A stretch of 13,768 nucleotides of DNA from Prevotellaceae bacterium (GCA_031289385.1 JAITPP010000305.1:1-13768), one strand, 5' to 3'; positions 1-8,262 are shown, numbered from the stretch's first letter. Notes: generated by a model not told the origin, from the sequence alone. Translations and numbers: made by a program.

Positions 1-260
1 CACAACAACCGCTTGGAGGTAAAGCCCAGTTTGGCGGACAGCGTTTTGGTGAAATGGAAGTTTGGGCGCTCGAAGCATTTGGTGCATCAAATATCCTGCA
101 AGAAATATTGACAATTAAATCGGATGACGTTGTCGGCAGAGCAAAAGCCTACGAAGCAATTGTTCGCGGCGATCCAATGCCTGTACCCGGAATACCCGAA
201 TCGTTGAATGTATTATTGCACGAGTTAAAAGGTTTGGCTTTGAGTATTAAACTTGAATAG
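1..260 (+). CDS. rpoB: DNA-directed RNA polymerase subunit beta, C-terminal fragment
   Basis: This is the last 85 codons of the RNA polymerase beta subunit, read in frame from base 3 to the TAG at 258-260; the 5' part lies outside the window. The beta subunit forms half of the active-site cleft of the core enzyme. The fragment begins with the highly conserved beta C-terminal stretch QPLGGKAQFGGQRFGEMEVW and continues through ALEAFGA and the YEAIVRG/PGIPESLNVLLHEL segment, all hallmarks of the RpoB clamp-anchoring C-terminus, which contacts beta'. It ends in SIKLE, a normal Bacteroidota-type end. rpoC follows on the same strand after 103 bp, the universal rpoB-rpoC order, so the two are almost certainly co-transcribed. 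The ATG at base 54 is an internal methionine and not a start. Confidence 0.97.
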   Translation, partial: QQPLGGKAQFGGQRFGEMEVWALEAFGASNILQEILTIKSDDVVGRAKAYEAIVRGDPMPVPGIPESLNVLLHELKGLALSIKLE

Positions 261-274
261 TAAAAATGTTTTGC

Positions 275-304
275 ACAATACATGGTTTTTTAACTGTGTA
301 TTGT
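275..304 (+). promoter_or_regulatory. Hairpin in the rpoB-rpoC intercistronic gap
   Basis: Bases 275-285 (ACAATACATGG) pair with 294-304 (CTGTGTATTGT) to give an 11-bp stem with two G-U wobbles in RNA and an 8-base T-rich loop. No run of T follows the right arm, so it does not look like a full terminator. It may be an RNA processing or stability element, or a weak attenuator between the two subunits. The structure is seen in the sequence; any role is inference. Confidence 0.35.
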
Positions 305-363
305 TTCGAAACTTATTTTTATACAATAGAAATTCTTAATAATTAATATTAATATAGAATACA

Positions 364-3300
364 ATGGCTTTAAAAAGAGAAAATAAAGTTAAAAACAACT
401 TTAATAAAATTACAATTGGTTTGGCATCGCCCGAAGAAATATTAGAACATTCGAGCGGTGAAGTTTTTAAGCCTGAAACAATAAATTACCGAACATATAA
501 ACCCGAACGTGATGGATTGTTTTGCGAGCGTATATTCGGACCGGTAAAAGACTACGAATGTCATTGCGGAAAATATAAACGCATACGCTACAAAGGCATA
601 GTTTGCGACCGCTGCGGAGTTGAAGTTACCGAAAAAAAAGTACGCCGCGAAAGAGTTGGGCATATATCGTTGATAGTACCGGTTGCACATATTTGGTATT
701 TTCGCTCAAATCCTAATAAAATAGGATATTTGCTTGGCGTTCCCGCAAAAAAATTAGAAGCAATTATTTATTACGAAAAATACATAATTGTGAATCCGGG
801 AATAAAACAAGCCGATGGCATTAACAAATACGACTTGCTTACAGGCGATGAATACGATGACTTAGTAGCAACATTGCCAAAAGAAAATCAACTTTTGGAC
901 GACGAAGATCCCAACAAATTTGTAGCAGGAATGGGAGCAGAGGTGGTTTATAAACTGCTTTCGGAACTTAATTTGGACGAACTGTCATACTCGTTAAGGC
1001 ACAAAGCCAATACCGAAACATCGCAACAACGTAAAGCCGATGCTCTAAAACGCCTGAACGTAGTTGAAGCATTTCGCGAAGCCAAAGACGTAAACAAACC
1101 CGAATGGATGATTATGAAAGTGCTTCCTGTGATTCCTCCCGAATTGCGCCCATTAGTACCACTCGATGGCGGACGCTTTGCAACATCCGATTTAAACGAT
1201 TTGTATCGCCGCGTAATTATACGAAACAACCGTCTTAAACGATTGATTGAAATAAAAGCACCTGATGTGATTCTTCGCAACGAAAAACGAATGTTACAAG
1301 AAGCCGTTGACTCATTGTTCGACAACTCTCGTAAATCGAATGCCGTAAAAACAGAATCAAACAGAGCATTAAAATCACTTTCGGATTCGCTTAAAGGAAA
1401 ACAAGGACGTTTTCGTCAAAACCTTTTAGGTAAACGTGTTGATTATTCTGCACGCTCGGTAATTGTTGTTGGACCCGAACTTAAAATGCACGAATGTGGC
1501 TTGCCCAAAGATATGGCATCCGAATTATACAAACCATTCATTATTCGTAAACTTATAGAACGCGGAATAGTAAAAACAGTAAAATCGGCAAAGAAAATTG
1601 TTGACAGAAAAGATCCCGTAGTATATGATATTTTGGAAAATGTGATGAAAGGACATCCCGTTTTATTAAACCGTGCGCCAACATTGCACCGTTTGGGCAT
1701 TCAAGCATTTCAACCAAAATTGATTGAAGGAAAAGCAATTCAGTTGCATCCGCTTGCATGTACGGCATTCAACGCCGACTTTGACGGCGACCAAATGGCT
1801 GTTCATTTACCACTTGGCAATGCAGCAATTATCGAAGCACAATTATTAATGCTTGGCTCGCACAATATTCTTAATCCGGCTAACGGAGCGCCTATTACAG
1901 TGCCTTCACAAGATATGGTACTTGGTTTATATTATATTACAAAACCAAAAAAAGGCGCAAAAGGCGAAGGATTTGTATTTTACGGAACAGAAGAAGCAAT
2001 TATCGCCTATAATGAAAAACGAGCAGATTTGCACTCAATAGTAAAAGTTCGTATAAACACAAGTTTAGACGACAGCGTAGAAAAAAATGAAATTATCGAA
2101 ACAACGGTTGGACGTATAATTTTCAATCAGGTTGTGCCGAAAGAAGTAGGATATATCAACGAACTTCTTACAAAAAAATCATTACGCGACATTATAGGTA
2201 AAGTATTAAAAACAACAGGAATAGCACGCACAGCCGAATTTCTTGATGACATCAAACACATGGGTTATCAAATGGCGTTCAGAGGCGGACTGTCGTTTAA
2301 TCTTGGCGATGTTATCGTTCCCGAAGAAAAAGTTAAACTTGTAGAAGAAGGCTATGCTCAGGTTGAAGAAGTTATGAATAACTACAACATGGGTTTCATT
2401 ACCAATAACGAACGTTATAATCAAATTATTGATATTTGGACACATACAAACTCGCGAATCACAAAAATATTATTAGACAGGCTTGCAACCGACAAACAAG
2501 GCTTTAATCCTGTATATATGATGCTTGATTCGGGAGCTCGCGGCTCGAAAGAACAAATTCGTCAGCTTGGCGGTATGCGCGGATTGATGGCAAAACCCCA
2601 AAAATCGGGAGCAGAAGGCGGACAAATTATCGAAAACCCTATTCTTGCAAACTTTAAAGAAGGACTTTCGGTTCTCGAATACTTTATTTCAACTCACGGT
2701 GCACGTAAAGGCTTGGCAGATACGGCTCTTAAAACAGCCGATGCAGGTTATCTCACCCGTCGTTTGGTGGACGTTTCGCAAGATGTTATTATCAACGAAG
2801 ACGATTGCGGCACATTGCGCGGACTGACGGTTACAGCAATAAAAAATAACGATGAAGTTGTAGAATCGCTATACGATAAAATACTTGGACGCACATCTGT
2901 ACACGATATTTATCATCCGCTTACAGGAGAAATAATTGTTGCAGCAGGCGACGAGTTTACCGAAGAAGTTTCAGCCGAAATAGATTCATCGCCAATTGAA
3001 CAGGTTGAAATTCGCTCGGTGCTTACTTGCGAATCGCGAAAAGGCGTTTGCGCAAAATGCTACGGACGTAATCTTGCCTCAGGACGCATGGTACAACGCG
3101 GCGAAGCAGTTGGCGTTATTGCAGCCCAATCAATAGGCGAACCCGGAACGCAGCTGACACTTAGAACATTCCACGTCGGCGGTGTTGCAGGCGGCGCGGC
3201 TACCGACAATAAAATAGTAGCACGTTACGGCGGACGCCTCGAAATAGATGAATTGCGCACAGTTACAAGAGTAAACGATGATGGCGTAAGTATTGATATG

Positions 3301-4644
3301 GTAATCGGACGTTTAGCCGAATTGAGAATTGTTGATGTAAATACAGGAATTACACTGTACACGCACAACGTTCCATACGGCGCAAGTTTGTATTTCAAAA
3401 ACGGAGCGCAAATAAACAAAGGAGATATGATTTGCGATTTCGACCCGTACAACGCCGTAATTATATCGGAATTTGCAGGAAAAATCGGATTTGACGGACT
3501 TGTAGATGGTAGAACATATCGCGAAGAATCGGATGAACAAACAGGATTTACAGAAAAAGTTATTATCGAATCGCGCGAAAAAAATCTTAACCCGATAGTT
3601 CAGATATTGGATTCGAAAAATGCCGAAATAAAACAATACAATTTGCCGGTAGGCGCACATATTGTTGTTGAAGAAGGACAAAAAGTTAAGGCAGGCGATA
3701 TTTTGGTAAAAATACCCCGCGCACTTGGCAAAGCAGGCGATATTACGGGAGGACTTCCGCGTGTTACCGAATTGTTTGAAGCACGCAATCCGTCGAATCC
3801 TGCGGTTGTATCCGAAATAGATGGCGAAGTTTCGTTAGGAAAAATAAAACGCGGTAATCGCGAAATAATAGTAACATCAAAAACAGGCGAAGAAAAGAGA
3901 TATCTTGTTCCCCTTTCGCGACAAATTCTTGTACAGGAAAACGATTACGTGCGTGCAGGAACGTCACTTTCAGAAGGAGCAATAACGCCGCTTGATATAT
4001 TATCAATTCAAGGACCTACAAAAGTTCAGGAATATATAGTAAACGAAGTTCAGGAAGTTTATCGATTACAAGGCGTTAAAATCAACGATAAACACTTTGA
4101 AGTTATTGTTCGTCAAATGCTGCGTAAAGTAGAAATTATTGACCCGGGCGACACAAAATTTTTGCCCGAACAAATTGTTGATAAATGGGGATTTATGCAC
4201 GAAAACGATTGGATTTACGATAAGAAAGTTGTTGAAGATGGAGGAGATTCTACCGAATTTAAACCCGGACAAATTATCTCGGCACGTCGTTTGCGCGACG
4301 AAAACTCAATGCTCAAACGTAAAGACAAAAAACAAGTTATAGTAAGAGAGGCAATGCCCGCAACATCAAGTCAGGTGCTGCAAGGAATTACACGCGCCGC
4401 TTTGCAAACAACAAGTTACATATCGGCAGCATCGTTCCAAGAAACAACAAAAGTATTGAACGAAGCCGCAATAAGAGGAAAAACAGACACACTCGAAGGA
4501 TTGAAAGAAAATGTTATCTGCGGACATCAACTTCCGGCAGGAACAGGCTCGCGCCGCTTTGACAATCTCGTAGTTGCCTCGATGGAAGACTATCAGAAAA
4601 TGCTGACAGGAAAACTTACAATCGAAGAAAAACTTGCAAGATAA
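364..4644 (+). CDS. rpoC: DNA-directed RNA polymerase subunit beta'
   Basis: This is the complete 1426-residue largest subunit of RNA polymerase, which carries the catalytic Mg2+ site. The first zinc site is C66, C68, C81 and C84. The catalytic NADFDGDQM motif is at residues 470-478 with the Mg-binding aspartates D472, D474 and D476. The second zinc site is C815, C889, C896 and C899. The bridge-helix region (STHGARKGLADTALKTADAG) and the trigger-loop motif LRTFHVGG (H937) are intact. A long insert between the trigger-loop halves, roughly residues 944-1120, sits where the SI3 insertion lies in E. coli and is followed by DITGGLPRVTELFEARNP from residue 1126. Compared with E. coli, about six extra residues follow MRGLMAKP (residue 738 onward), as is usual in Bacteroidota. 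The ATG at 364 opens the conserved MALKRENK start; the leader is AT-rich and has no clear Shine-Dalgarno. It follows rpoB and ends before a strong terminator. Confidence 0.99.
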   Translation: MALKRENKVKNNFNKITIGLASPEEILEHSSGEVFKPETINYRTYKPERDGLFCERIFGPVKDYECHCGKYKRIRYKGIVCDRCGVEVTEKKVRRERVGHISLIVPVAHIWYFRSNPNKIGYLLGVPAKKLEAIIYYEKYIIVNPGIKQADGINKYDLLTGDEYDDLVATLPKENQLLDDEDPNKFVAGMGAEVVYKLLSELNLDELSYSLRHKANTETSQQRKADALKRLNVVEAFREAKDVNKPEWMIMKVLPVIPPELRPLVPLDGGRFATSDLNDLYRRVIIRNNRLKRLIEIKAPDVILRNEKRMLQEAVDSLFDNSRKSNAVKTESNRALKSLSDSLKGKQGRFRQNLLGKRVDYSARSVIVVGPELKMHECGLPKDMASELYKPFIIRKLIERGIVKTVKSAKKIVDRKDPVVYDILENVMKGHPVLLNRAPTLHRLGIQAFQPKLIEGKAIQLHPLACTAFNADFDGDQMAVHLPLGNAAIIEAQLLMLGSHNILNPANGAPITVPSQDMVLGLYYITKPKKGAKGEGFVFYGTEEAIIAYNEKRADLHSIVKVRINTSLDDSVEKNEIIETTVGRIIFNQVVPKEVGYINELLTKKSLRDIIGKVLKTTGIARTAEFLDDIKHMGYQMAFRGGLSFNLGDVIVPEEKVKLVEEGYAQVEEVMNNYNMGFITNNERYNQIIDIWTHTNSRITKILLDRLATDKQGFNPVYMMLDSGARGSKEQIRQLGGMRGLMAKPQKSGAEGGQIIENPILANFKEGLSVLEYFISTHGARKGLADTALKTADAGYLTRRLVDVSQDVIINEDDCGTLRGLTVTAIKNNDEVVESLYDKILGRTSVHDIYHPLTGEIIVAAGDEFTEEVSAEIDSSPIEQVEIRSVLTCESRKGVCAKCYGRNLASGRMVQRGEAVGVIAAQSIGEPGTQLTLRTFHVGGVAGGAATDNKIVARYGGRLEIDELRTVTRVNDDGVSIDMVIGRLAELRIVDVNTGITLYTHNVPYGASLYFKNGAQINKGDMICDFDPYNAVIISEFAGKIGFDGLVDGRTYREESDEQTGFTEKVIIESREKNLNPIVQILDSKNAEIKQYNLPVGAHIVVEEGQKVKAGDILVKIPRALGKAGDITGGLPRVTELFEARNPSNPAVVSEIDGEVSLGKIKRGNREIIVTSKTGEEKRYLVPLSRQILVQENDYVRAGTSLSEGAITPLDILSIQGPTKVQEYIVNEVQEVYRLQGVKINDKHFEVIVRQMLRKVEIIDPGDTKFLPEQIVDKWGFMHENDWIYDKKVVEDGGDSTEFKPGQIISARRLRDENSMLKRKDKKQVIVREAMPATSSQVLQGITRAALQTTSYISAASFQETTKVLNEAAIRGKTDTLEGLKENVICGHQLPAGTGSRRFDNLVVASMEDYQKMLTGKLTIEEKLAR

Positions 4645-4668
4645 CAAACGATAGTATGAAATATTAAG

Positions 4669-4708
4669 AAAACGGAGAATTTTTTGTTCTCCGTTTTTTT
4701 TGTTTTTT
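4669..4708 (+). terminator. Intrinsic terminator of the rpoBC operon
   Basis: A perfect 11-bp stem pairs 4669-4679 (AAAACGGAGAA) with 4687-4697 (TTCTCCGTTTT). The loop is seven bases, and T runs TTTTTTT and TGTTTTTT continue to 4708. It begins 25 bp after the rpoC stop. The stem is palindromic, so it could also weakly stop transcription coming from the convergent C69 peptidase gene, although the T run on that strand is poor. Confidence 0.9.
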
Positions 4709-4961
4709 GAAAAAGGCGGTATCTTATTAGGGCAAGTGGACAAAAAGCAAGCTGAAATGTGTCATAATATCAATTACAATTACTACGAAACCTTTGCAAA
4801 ACGCAACTAAACTTTCAAATATCAACAAATTAAAGTTGCTTGTAGGTTTTGAACATGGTTTTTCATTTAGCGGACAGTAGTGATAATTAAAAACAAATAA
4901 CTTCTCTAACTTCGACTTACGACTAATGACTTACGACTTACAACTATTAGTAATTATTTCT
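4709..4961. other. Non-coding gap between convergent rpoC and the C69 peptidase gene, with a short direct repeat
   Basis: No coding region or RNA gene is apparent in this interval. Its only clear structure is an 11-bp direct repeat, GACTTACGACT, at 4914-4924 and again at 4928-4938 (14-bp period), followed by a third partial unit (TACAACTA). The whole 4899-4945 stretch is built from variants of CTAACTTC and CGACTTAC. A loosely similar stretch occurs in reverse orientation at 13191-13216. No distinct terminator was seen for the minus-strand peptidase gene apart from the palindromic rpoC stem. Confidence 0.6.
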
Positions 4962-6611
4962 TTATAAGCCTCGTATGAATATGTACCATAATTCGTCGCC
5001 AAGTTTCCACCATGCGTTTATTGTTTCTTCGGCAAAGTCGTTTAAGTATTTTGTCAGGTATTCCTGATATGATTGTTTGCCTTTTTCGTTTAATATTTTT
5101 AGTGCTTCGTTATCAATTTTGGCTTGTTCGTCAAACATTTTATTTTCAAAATCATCTCTTAGCTTTTCTAATTGCCCGCGCAATTCTTGCCAGCGAATAG
5201 ACGCTAATTTATTTGCGCGGCGATATATCCATGCTGCGGCATCGGTGGTGTAGCGTTTGTGTCCCGAAATCTGAAACAATTTGGGTGTTTGCAATATATT
5301 GGCATACACAGGAACACGTGGACTTTGCGCCGGATTATCGTTTGCAAAATATGCAACGCAGGCGATTTCGTCGGGCAGCCAGCCGCGAACTTGAATGACG
5401 TGTGCATAAGCGCATTGCGGAACTGCAATATTTCTAACGCGAATTATTGTGCTGTCTTTGATAGCGTTTATGGAGGAAATCATACTTGTTGAAAACCAAG
5501 GCTGTGCGTATGGACTTTTCACTGTTTCGGTTTCGTTGCTGTCTGTTTTTTTGCGTTTTACGAGCAGGTTTTTTGTCATATCGTATTTTGTGCCTTCGTA
5601 TGTTGCGCGAAAAAATTTAAGAACGTCTTGCGGCGATAATTGTTTTTCGGCTTTTACCGAAAATGGTAATTCTTCGGCGTTTATTGATAAATTCAGCGAT
5701 GGCGCAACAGAACTCAAAACAAACCATTCGCGCATCGAAAACGGTTTACTGCCGCCGTATGCTTTCCAAAATTTGAATGTTGATGTTCCATCCCAAAAGC
5801 CTAATTTTTTTGCTACATCAAATACATTTTCGGATGTCATAAAATTATCTTTATCGTTTAAATTTATTTCGCTTATTCGCGATATATTTGCGGAAATTCC
5901 TACATGATTATCGGGAATACGTTGTGCAGCCCACACTCCGCCGATTTTATCCGCGCCTTCGCCGAAAATTTCGAAATGCCACACTTCGTTTTTATCGGCA
6001 ACAGTAAGACATTCGCCCACATCGGCATAACCGTATTCTTTTACAAGATTTCCCATAAGTTCAATTGCTTGGCGTGCTGTGGTACAGCGTTGTAAGGCTA
6101 TTCGTTCAAGTTCTTCGATATAAAACATTCCGTTTTCATTCACAAGTTCTTTGCGTCCTTCGATAGTGGTTTCGCCTATTGCCAAATTTTTTTCGTTCAT
6201 GCAAGGATAGGCTGTATAAAGGAATGCGAATGTTTGTTCGGCTTCGGGAATTTCGCCTTTTACTTCCAACGCTACTTCAAAATCATGTAAAATGACATTT
6301 GATTTTATTTCCGAATTTTTATCGGCGCGTTGTATTTGTTCAATTTCGTCGAAACTTTCGGTGAATAATGTTCCTTTTAATATTTTGGTAACATCACCTT
6401 TTTTGTGTTTTTGTGCGGGTACAATATTCATCCACGAGCGATAGCGTCCATCGCAGGTGTGGCTTGTCATTACCGAGCCGTCGGTGCTTGCATTTTTGCC
6501 AACCATAATGCTTGTGCAACTTCCATAAAAATCTTTATCGCTGCTTTGAGCGCGAGTTATCGGCGATATTGCCGAAAAAAGAATTGCTAATAAAATTATT
6601 TTTTTCTTCAT
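4962..6611 (-). CDS. Secreted C69-family dipeptidase (Ntn hydrolase)
   Basis: This 549-residue protein matches peptidase family C69, whose characterised members are cysteine Ntn-hydrolases with dipeptidase activity. Residues 1-21 form a classic signal peptide (MKKK, then a hydrophobic core, ending TRA before QSS), and there is no lipobox. It is therefore probably exported to the periplasm or beyond. C32, in GSCTSIMVGKNASTDGS, is the expected nucleophile, exposed by removal of the leader or propeptide as in other family members. Further family signatures are SHTCDGR, the CMNEKNLAIGETTIEGR segment, and YADVGECLTVADKNEVWHFEI. The length is normal for the family. The gene lies 59 bp downstream of the DUF2851 gene on the same strand with no TAnnTTTG element in between, so co-transcription is plausible. 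The exact substrate cannot be read from sequence; a role in peptide scavenging is inference. Confidence 0.92.
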   Translation of the reverse strand: MKKKIILLAILFSAISPITRAQSSDKDFYGSCTSIMVGKNASTDGSVMTSHTCDGRYRSWMNIVPAQKHKKGDVTKILKGTLFTESFDEIEQIQRADKNSEIKSNVILHDFEVALEVKGEIPEAEQTFAFLYTAYPCMNEKNLAIGETTIEGRKELVNENGMFYIEELERIALQRCTTARQAIELMGNLVKEYGYADVGECLTVADKNEVWHFEIFGEGADKIGGVWAAQRIPDNHVGISANISRISEINLNDKDNFMTSENVFDVAKKLGFWDGTSTFKFWKAYGGSKPFSMREWFVLSSVAPSLNLSINAEELPFSVKAEKQLSPQDVLKFFRATYEGTKYDMTKNLLVKRKKTDSNETETVKSPYAQPWFSTSMISSINAIKDSTIIRVRNIAVPQCAYAHVIQVRGWLPDEIACVAYFANDNPAQSPRVPVYANILQTPKLFQISGHKRYTTDAAAWIYRRANKLASIRWQELRGQLEKLRDDFENKMFDEQAKIDNEALKILNEKGKQSYQEYLTKYLNDFAEETINAWWKLGDELWYIFIRGL

Positions 6612-6637
6612 AATTGTTTTGTTATTTATATTTATAT

Positions 6638-6664
6638 ATTATTCATATTATCCATATTATTCAT
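6638..6664. repeat. Three 9-bp tandem units between the DUF2851 and C69 genes
   Basis: ATTATTCAT (6638-6646), ATTATCCAT (6647-6655) and ATTATTCAT (6656-6664) are head-to-tail copies with one substitution. They fill half of the 59-bp gap between the two minus-strand genes. The array is short and AT-rich and may be simple slippage. Confidence 0.7.
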
Positions 6665-6670
6665 ATTTGT

Positions 6671-7945
6671 TTAATTATTTTCATTATCAATAATATTTTT
6701 ACCTATTGCGCACTGCAAGCATCGTTTTTGATTGCAATACATTGTTTTTAATTGAATAAGAGCCTGCGAATAAAAAGCATTTTCAACTTTCACGCCAACG
6801 TTTTCCCAGCCTTCAACAACATTGTTTTTTTCGGGCAAAATAATTTCAAGTAAATCTAACGATTTTTCCGAATATTTTTCAATTCCTTTAGCTTTTCCGT
6901 AAGCAAAAAGATAAGGAACAATAAGATTTATAATGATTTTTTCTGCCGATTTTTTTCCAAATGATTTTACTCGTTTGCTTGTTTTTTTTCCGAAATTATA
7001 ATGCGTATCCCAATATTCGGAAGCGTTAAAATCGAAAAAAACGTTTAATTCATCAGGCTTTTCAAATGATATGATTTTTGCAAGCAATCCGTCGGTTTGT
7101 GTCAGAAGTTTAGCAAGTTGCGCAATGCGAATGGTAGGAAAATTTGTAGGGCGCAATCGCATAAATTTCCAAAGATGTTTTTCGATTGGAGTAAGAGCAA
7201 ATTTGTTTTGCAAAAATTTGTATTCTTTTTGCAACTGTTGTTGATAATCGTCGGCAGGCGATTCGTCTAAAAATCCCGCTTGCCCGAAAAGCAAGGCTTC
7301 CATTTGAAATGCCGAATCGCGATGTTTGCTGATTGCCGCAAGCGGTGTTGATTGCGCCAAAAGTTCAAACGGTAAAGCATTTACGCCAAAACCAAACGAG
7401 CGGAAAAGCAAACGATAAAACACTTCTTTAAAATCGTTTTTTGTCTCTTCCAAAATTTTATTTATGTGCACCGAACGTTGTTCCAATCGTTCAATCAGCA
7501 AGCGATTAAGCAGATGTTTTACTTTAAATGTTTCTATGTTTCCGACATAATTTTGGCAAGCCACCCAAGTTTGAGCATCTAATAATTTTTTATATCTGTT
7601 TTCTAAATTCGAGTCGTATTGTATTTCAAGCACAGCGATTTTAGTTCCGTTGCTGCGAAAAACATCGCAATCGGCATTTTTCACAACATGCAGTACAACA
7701 TTATCATACGATTTGTCGGCATTGTGTTTGTGCCGTTTCCAATCGGATGCATTTATGTGGATTTCAACATTTCCAACCCAAATTATTTTTCCTATTTTTA
7801 TTTTTGCATTTATAAAATCGGGACCCGAATCATTATTTATCATGCCCAAGTTTAAAATAGAAATATTTTCATTCTCGGTTGTAGTCAGCGAGTTTTTTTT
7901 GAATAATCCAAATCGCCATATAAATTGTAAAAACGCTTCGTTCAT
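6671..7945 (-). CDS. DUF2851 family protein
   Basis: This 424-residue protein of unknown function belongs to the DUF2851 family, common in Bacteroidota. Family-like features are the start LQFIWRFGLF (residues 6-15), the block GPDFINAKIKI (41-51), the block GNVEIH...SDWKRHKH (58-74), YDNVVLHVV (80-88), and a C-terminal cysteine group at C404, C409 and C412 in CNQKRCLQCAIG. No signal peptide or membrane segment is apparent, so the protein is probably cytoplasmic. The N-terminal arrangement of D43, E61 and H63 around predicted beta strands recalls a PD-(D/E)XK nuclease core with a variant third motif; that is my inference and is weak. The start at 7945 follows a good -7 element by about 23 bp. 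The C69 peptidase gene lies just downstream, but nothing in either protein links their functions. Product family confidence is high; function is unknown. Confidence 0.87.
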   Translation of the reverse strand: MNEAFLQFIWRFGLFKKNSLTTTENENISILNLGMINNDSGPDFINAKIKIGKIIWVGNVEIHINASDWKRHKHNADKSYDNVVLHVVKNADCDVFRSNGTKIAVLEIQYDSNLENRYKKLLDAQTWVACQNYVGNIETFKVKHLLNRLLIERLEQRSVHINKILEETKNDFKEVFYRLLFRSFGFGVNALPFELLAQSTPLAAISKHRDSAFQMEALLFGQAGFLDESPADDYQQQLQKEYKFLQNKFALTPIEKHLWKFMRLRPTNFPTIRIAQLAKLLTQTDGLLAKIISFEKPDELNVFFDFNASEYWDTHYNFGKKTSKRVKSFGKKSAEKIIINLIVPYLFAYGKAKGIEKYSEKSLDLLEIILPEKNNVVEGWENVGVKVENAFYSQALIQLKTMYCNQKRCLQCAIGKNIIDNENN

Positions 7946-7968
7946 ATAGTTGTTTCATTACTTAGGCA

Positions 7969-7976
7969 CAAATTTA
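7969..7976 (-). promoter_or_regulatory. Candidate promoter -7 element for the DUF2851 gene
   Basis: Read on the minus strand this is TAAATTTG, an exact fit to the Bacteroidota -7 consensus TAnnTTTG. It lies 23 bp upstream of the start codon at 7945. I found no TTTG at the usual -33 distance, where the sequence is a T/A-rich tract. Confidence 0.45.
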
Positions 7977-8018
7977 GTGTTTTTTTTTAGTTTATGAGTT
8001 TTATTTACATTTTTTTTA

Positions 8019-8026
8019 TAATTTTG
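8019..8026 (+). promoter_or_regulatory. Candidate promoter -7 element for tRNA-Pro
   Basis: TAATTTTG fits TAnnTTTG and ends 11 bp before the first base of the tRNA, a suitable distance for transcription to begin just ahead of the mature 5' end. No clear -33 TTTG is present upstream. Confidence 0.45.
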
Positions 8027-8037
8027 TGGCTCAAAAT

Positions 8038-8110
8038 CGGGGTGTAGCACAGTTGGTAGCGCGCTACGTTCGGGACGTAGAGGTCGGATGTTCGAGTCAT
8101 CTCACCCCGA
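8038..8110 (+). tRNA. tRNA-Pro (anticodon CGG)
   Basis: A complete cloverleaf is visible. The acceptor stem CGGGGTG (8038-8044) pairs perfectly with CACCCCG (8103-8109), and the discriminator base is A8110. The anticodon stem CTACG/CGTAG (8064-8068/8076-8080) encloses the loop TTCGGGA with anticodon CGG at 8071-8073, which reads CCG proline codons. The T arm is GGATG/CATCT with loop TTCGAGT, its outermost pair being G-U. The D stem (8047-8050/8059-8062) has one A-C mismatch. CCA is not encoded; the bases after 8110 are CAA. The gene stands alone, divergent from the DUF2851 gene and convergent with the PpiD-like gene. Confidence 0.96.
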
Positions 8111-8199
8111 CAATTAAAATAACTTACTGAAAATTAATGAATTGTATTTTTATAAAGAAACAAAAGTACAAGAAAATACCGTTAAATACAATTAAGATT

Positions 8200-8249
8200 A
8201 AAATATTGATTCTAAATATTCTAAAAAAATCTTTGTGAACTTTGTAGGG
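8200..8249 (+). repeat. AT-rich dispersed repeat, copy A
   Basis: The stretch begins AAAATATTGATT and ends CTTTGTGAACTTTGTAGGG. A recognisable diverged copy lies in reverse orientation at 13277-13324, with near-continuous similarity over about 45 bases: the first 12 bases are identical, and the rest differ mainly by C/T or A/G substitutions and a small insertion. The 3' part (8231-8249) is also related to 13242-13260 and, inverted, to 12891-12913. No open reading frame is associated. Confidence 0.6.
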
Positions 8250-8262
8250 AAAAATAGAAGCC

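Noticed and set aside
442..4743. Several open frames of 60-125 codons on the minus strand opposite rpoC
   Set aside because: They overlap the conserved rpoC frame, have no recognisable domains, and read as low-complexity or cysteine/phenylalanine-rich shadow translations.
8110..8152. Possible terminator after tRNA-Pro: ACAATT (8110-8115) with AATTGT (8140-8145) then TATTTTTATA
   Set aside because: The stem is only six AT-rich pairs with a 24-base loop. It is too weak to call without transcript data.
8153..8249. AAAGAAACAAAAGTACAAG (8155-8173) as an inverted partner of the CTTTGTGAACTTTG repeat at 8231-8249
   Set aside because: The resemblance needs an insertion and several mismatches in an A-rich context, so it is not distinguishable from chance.
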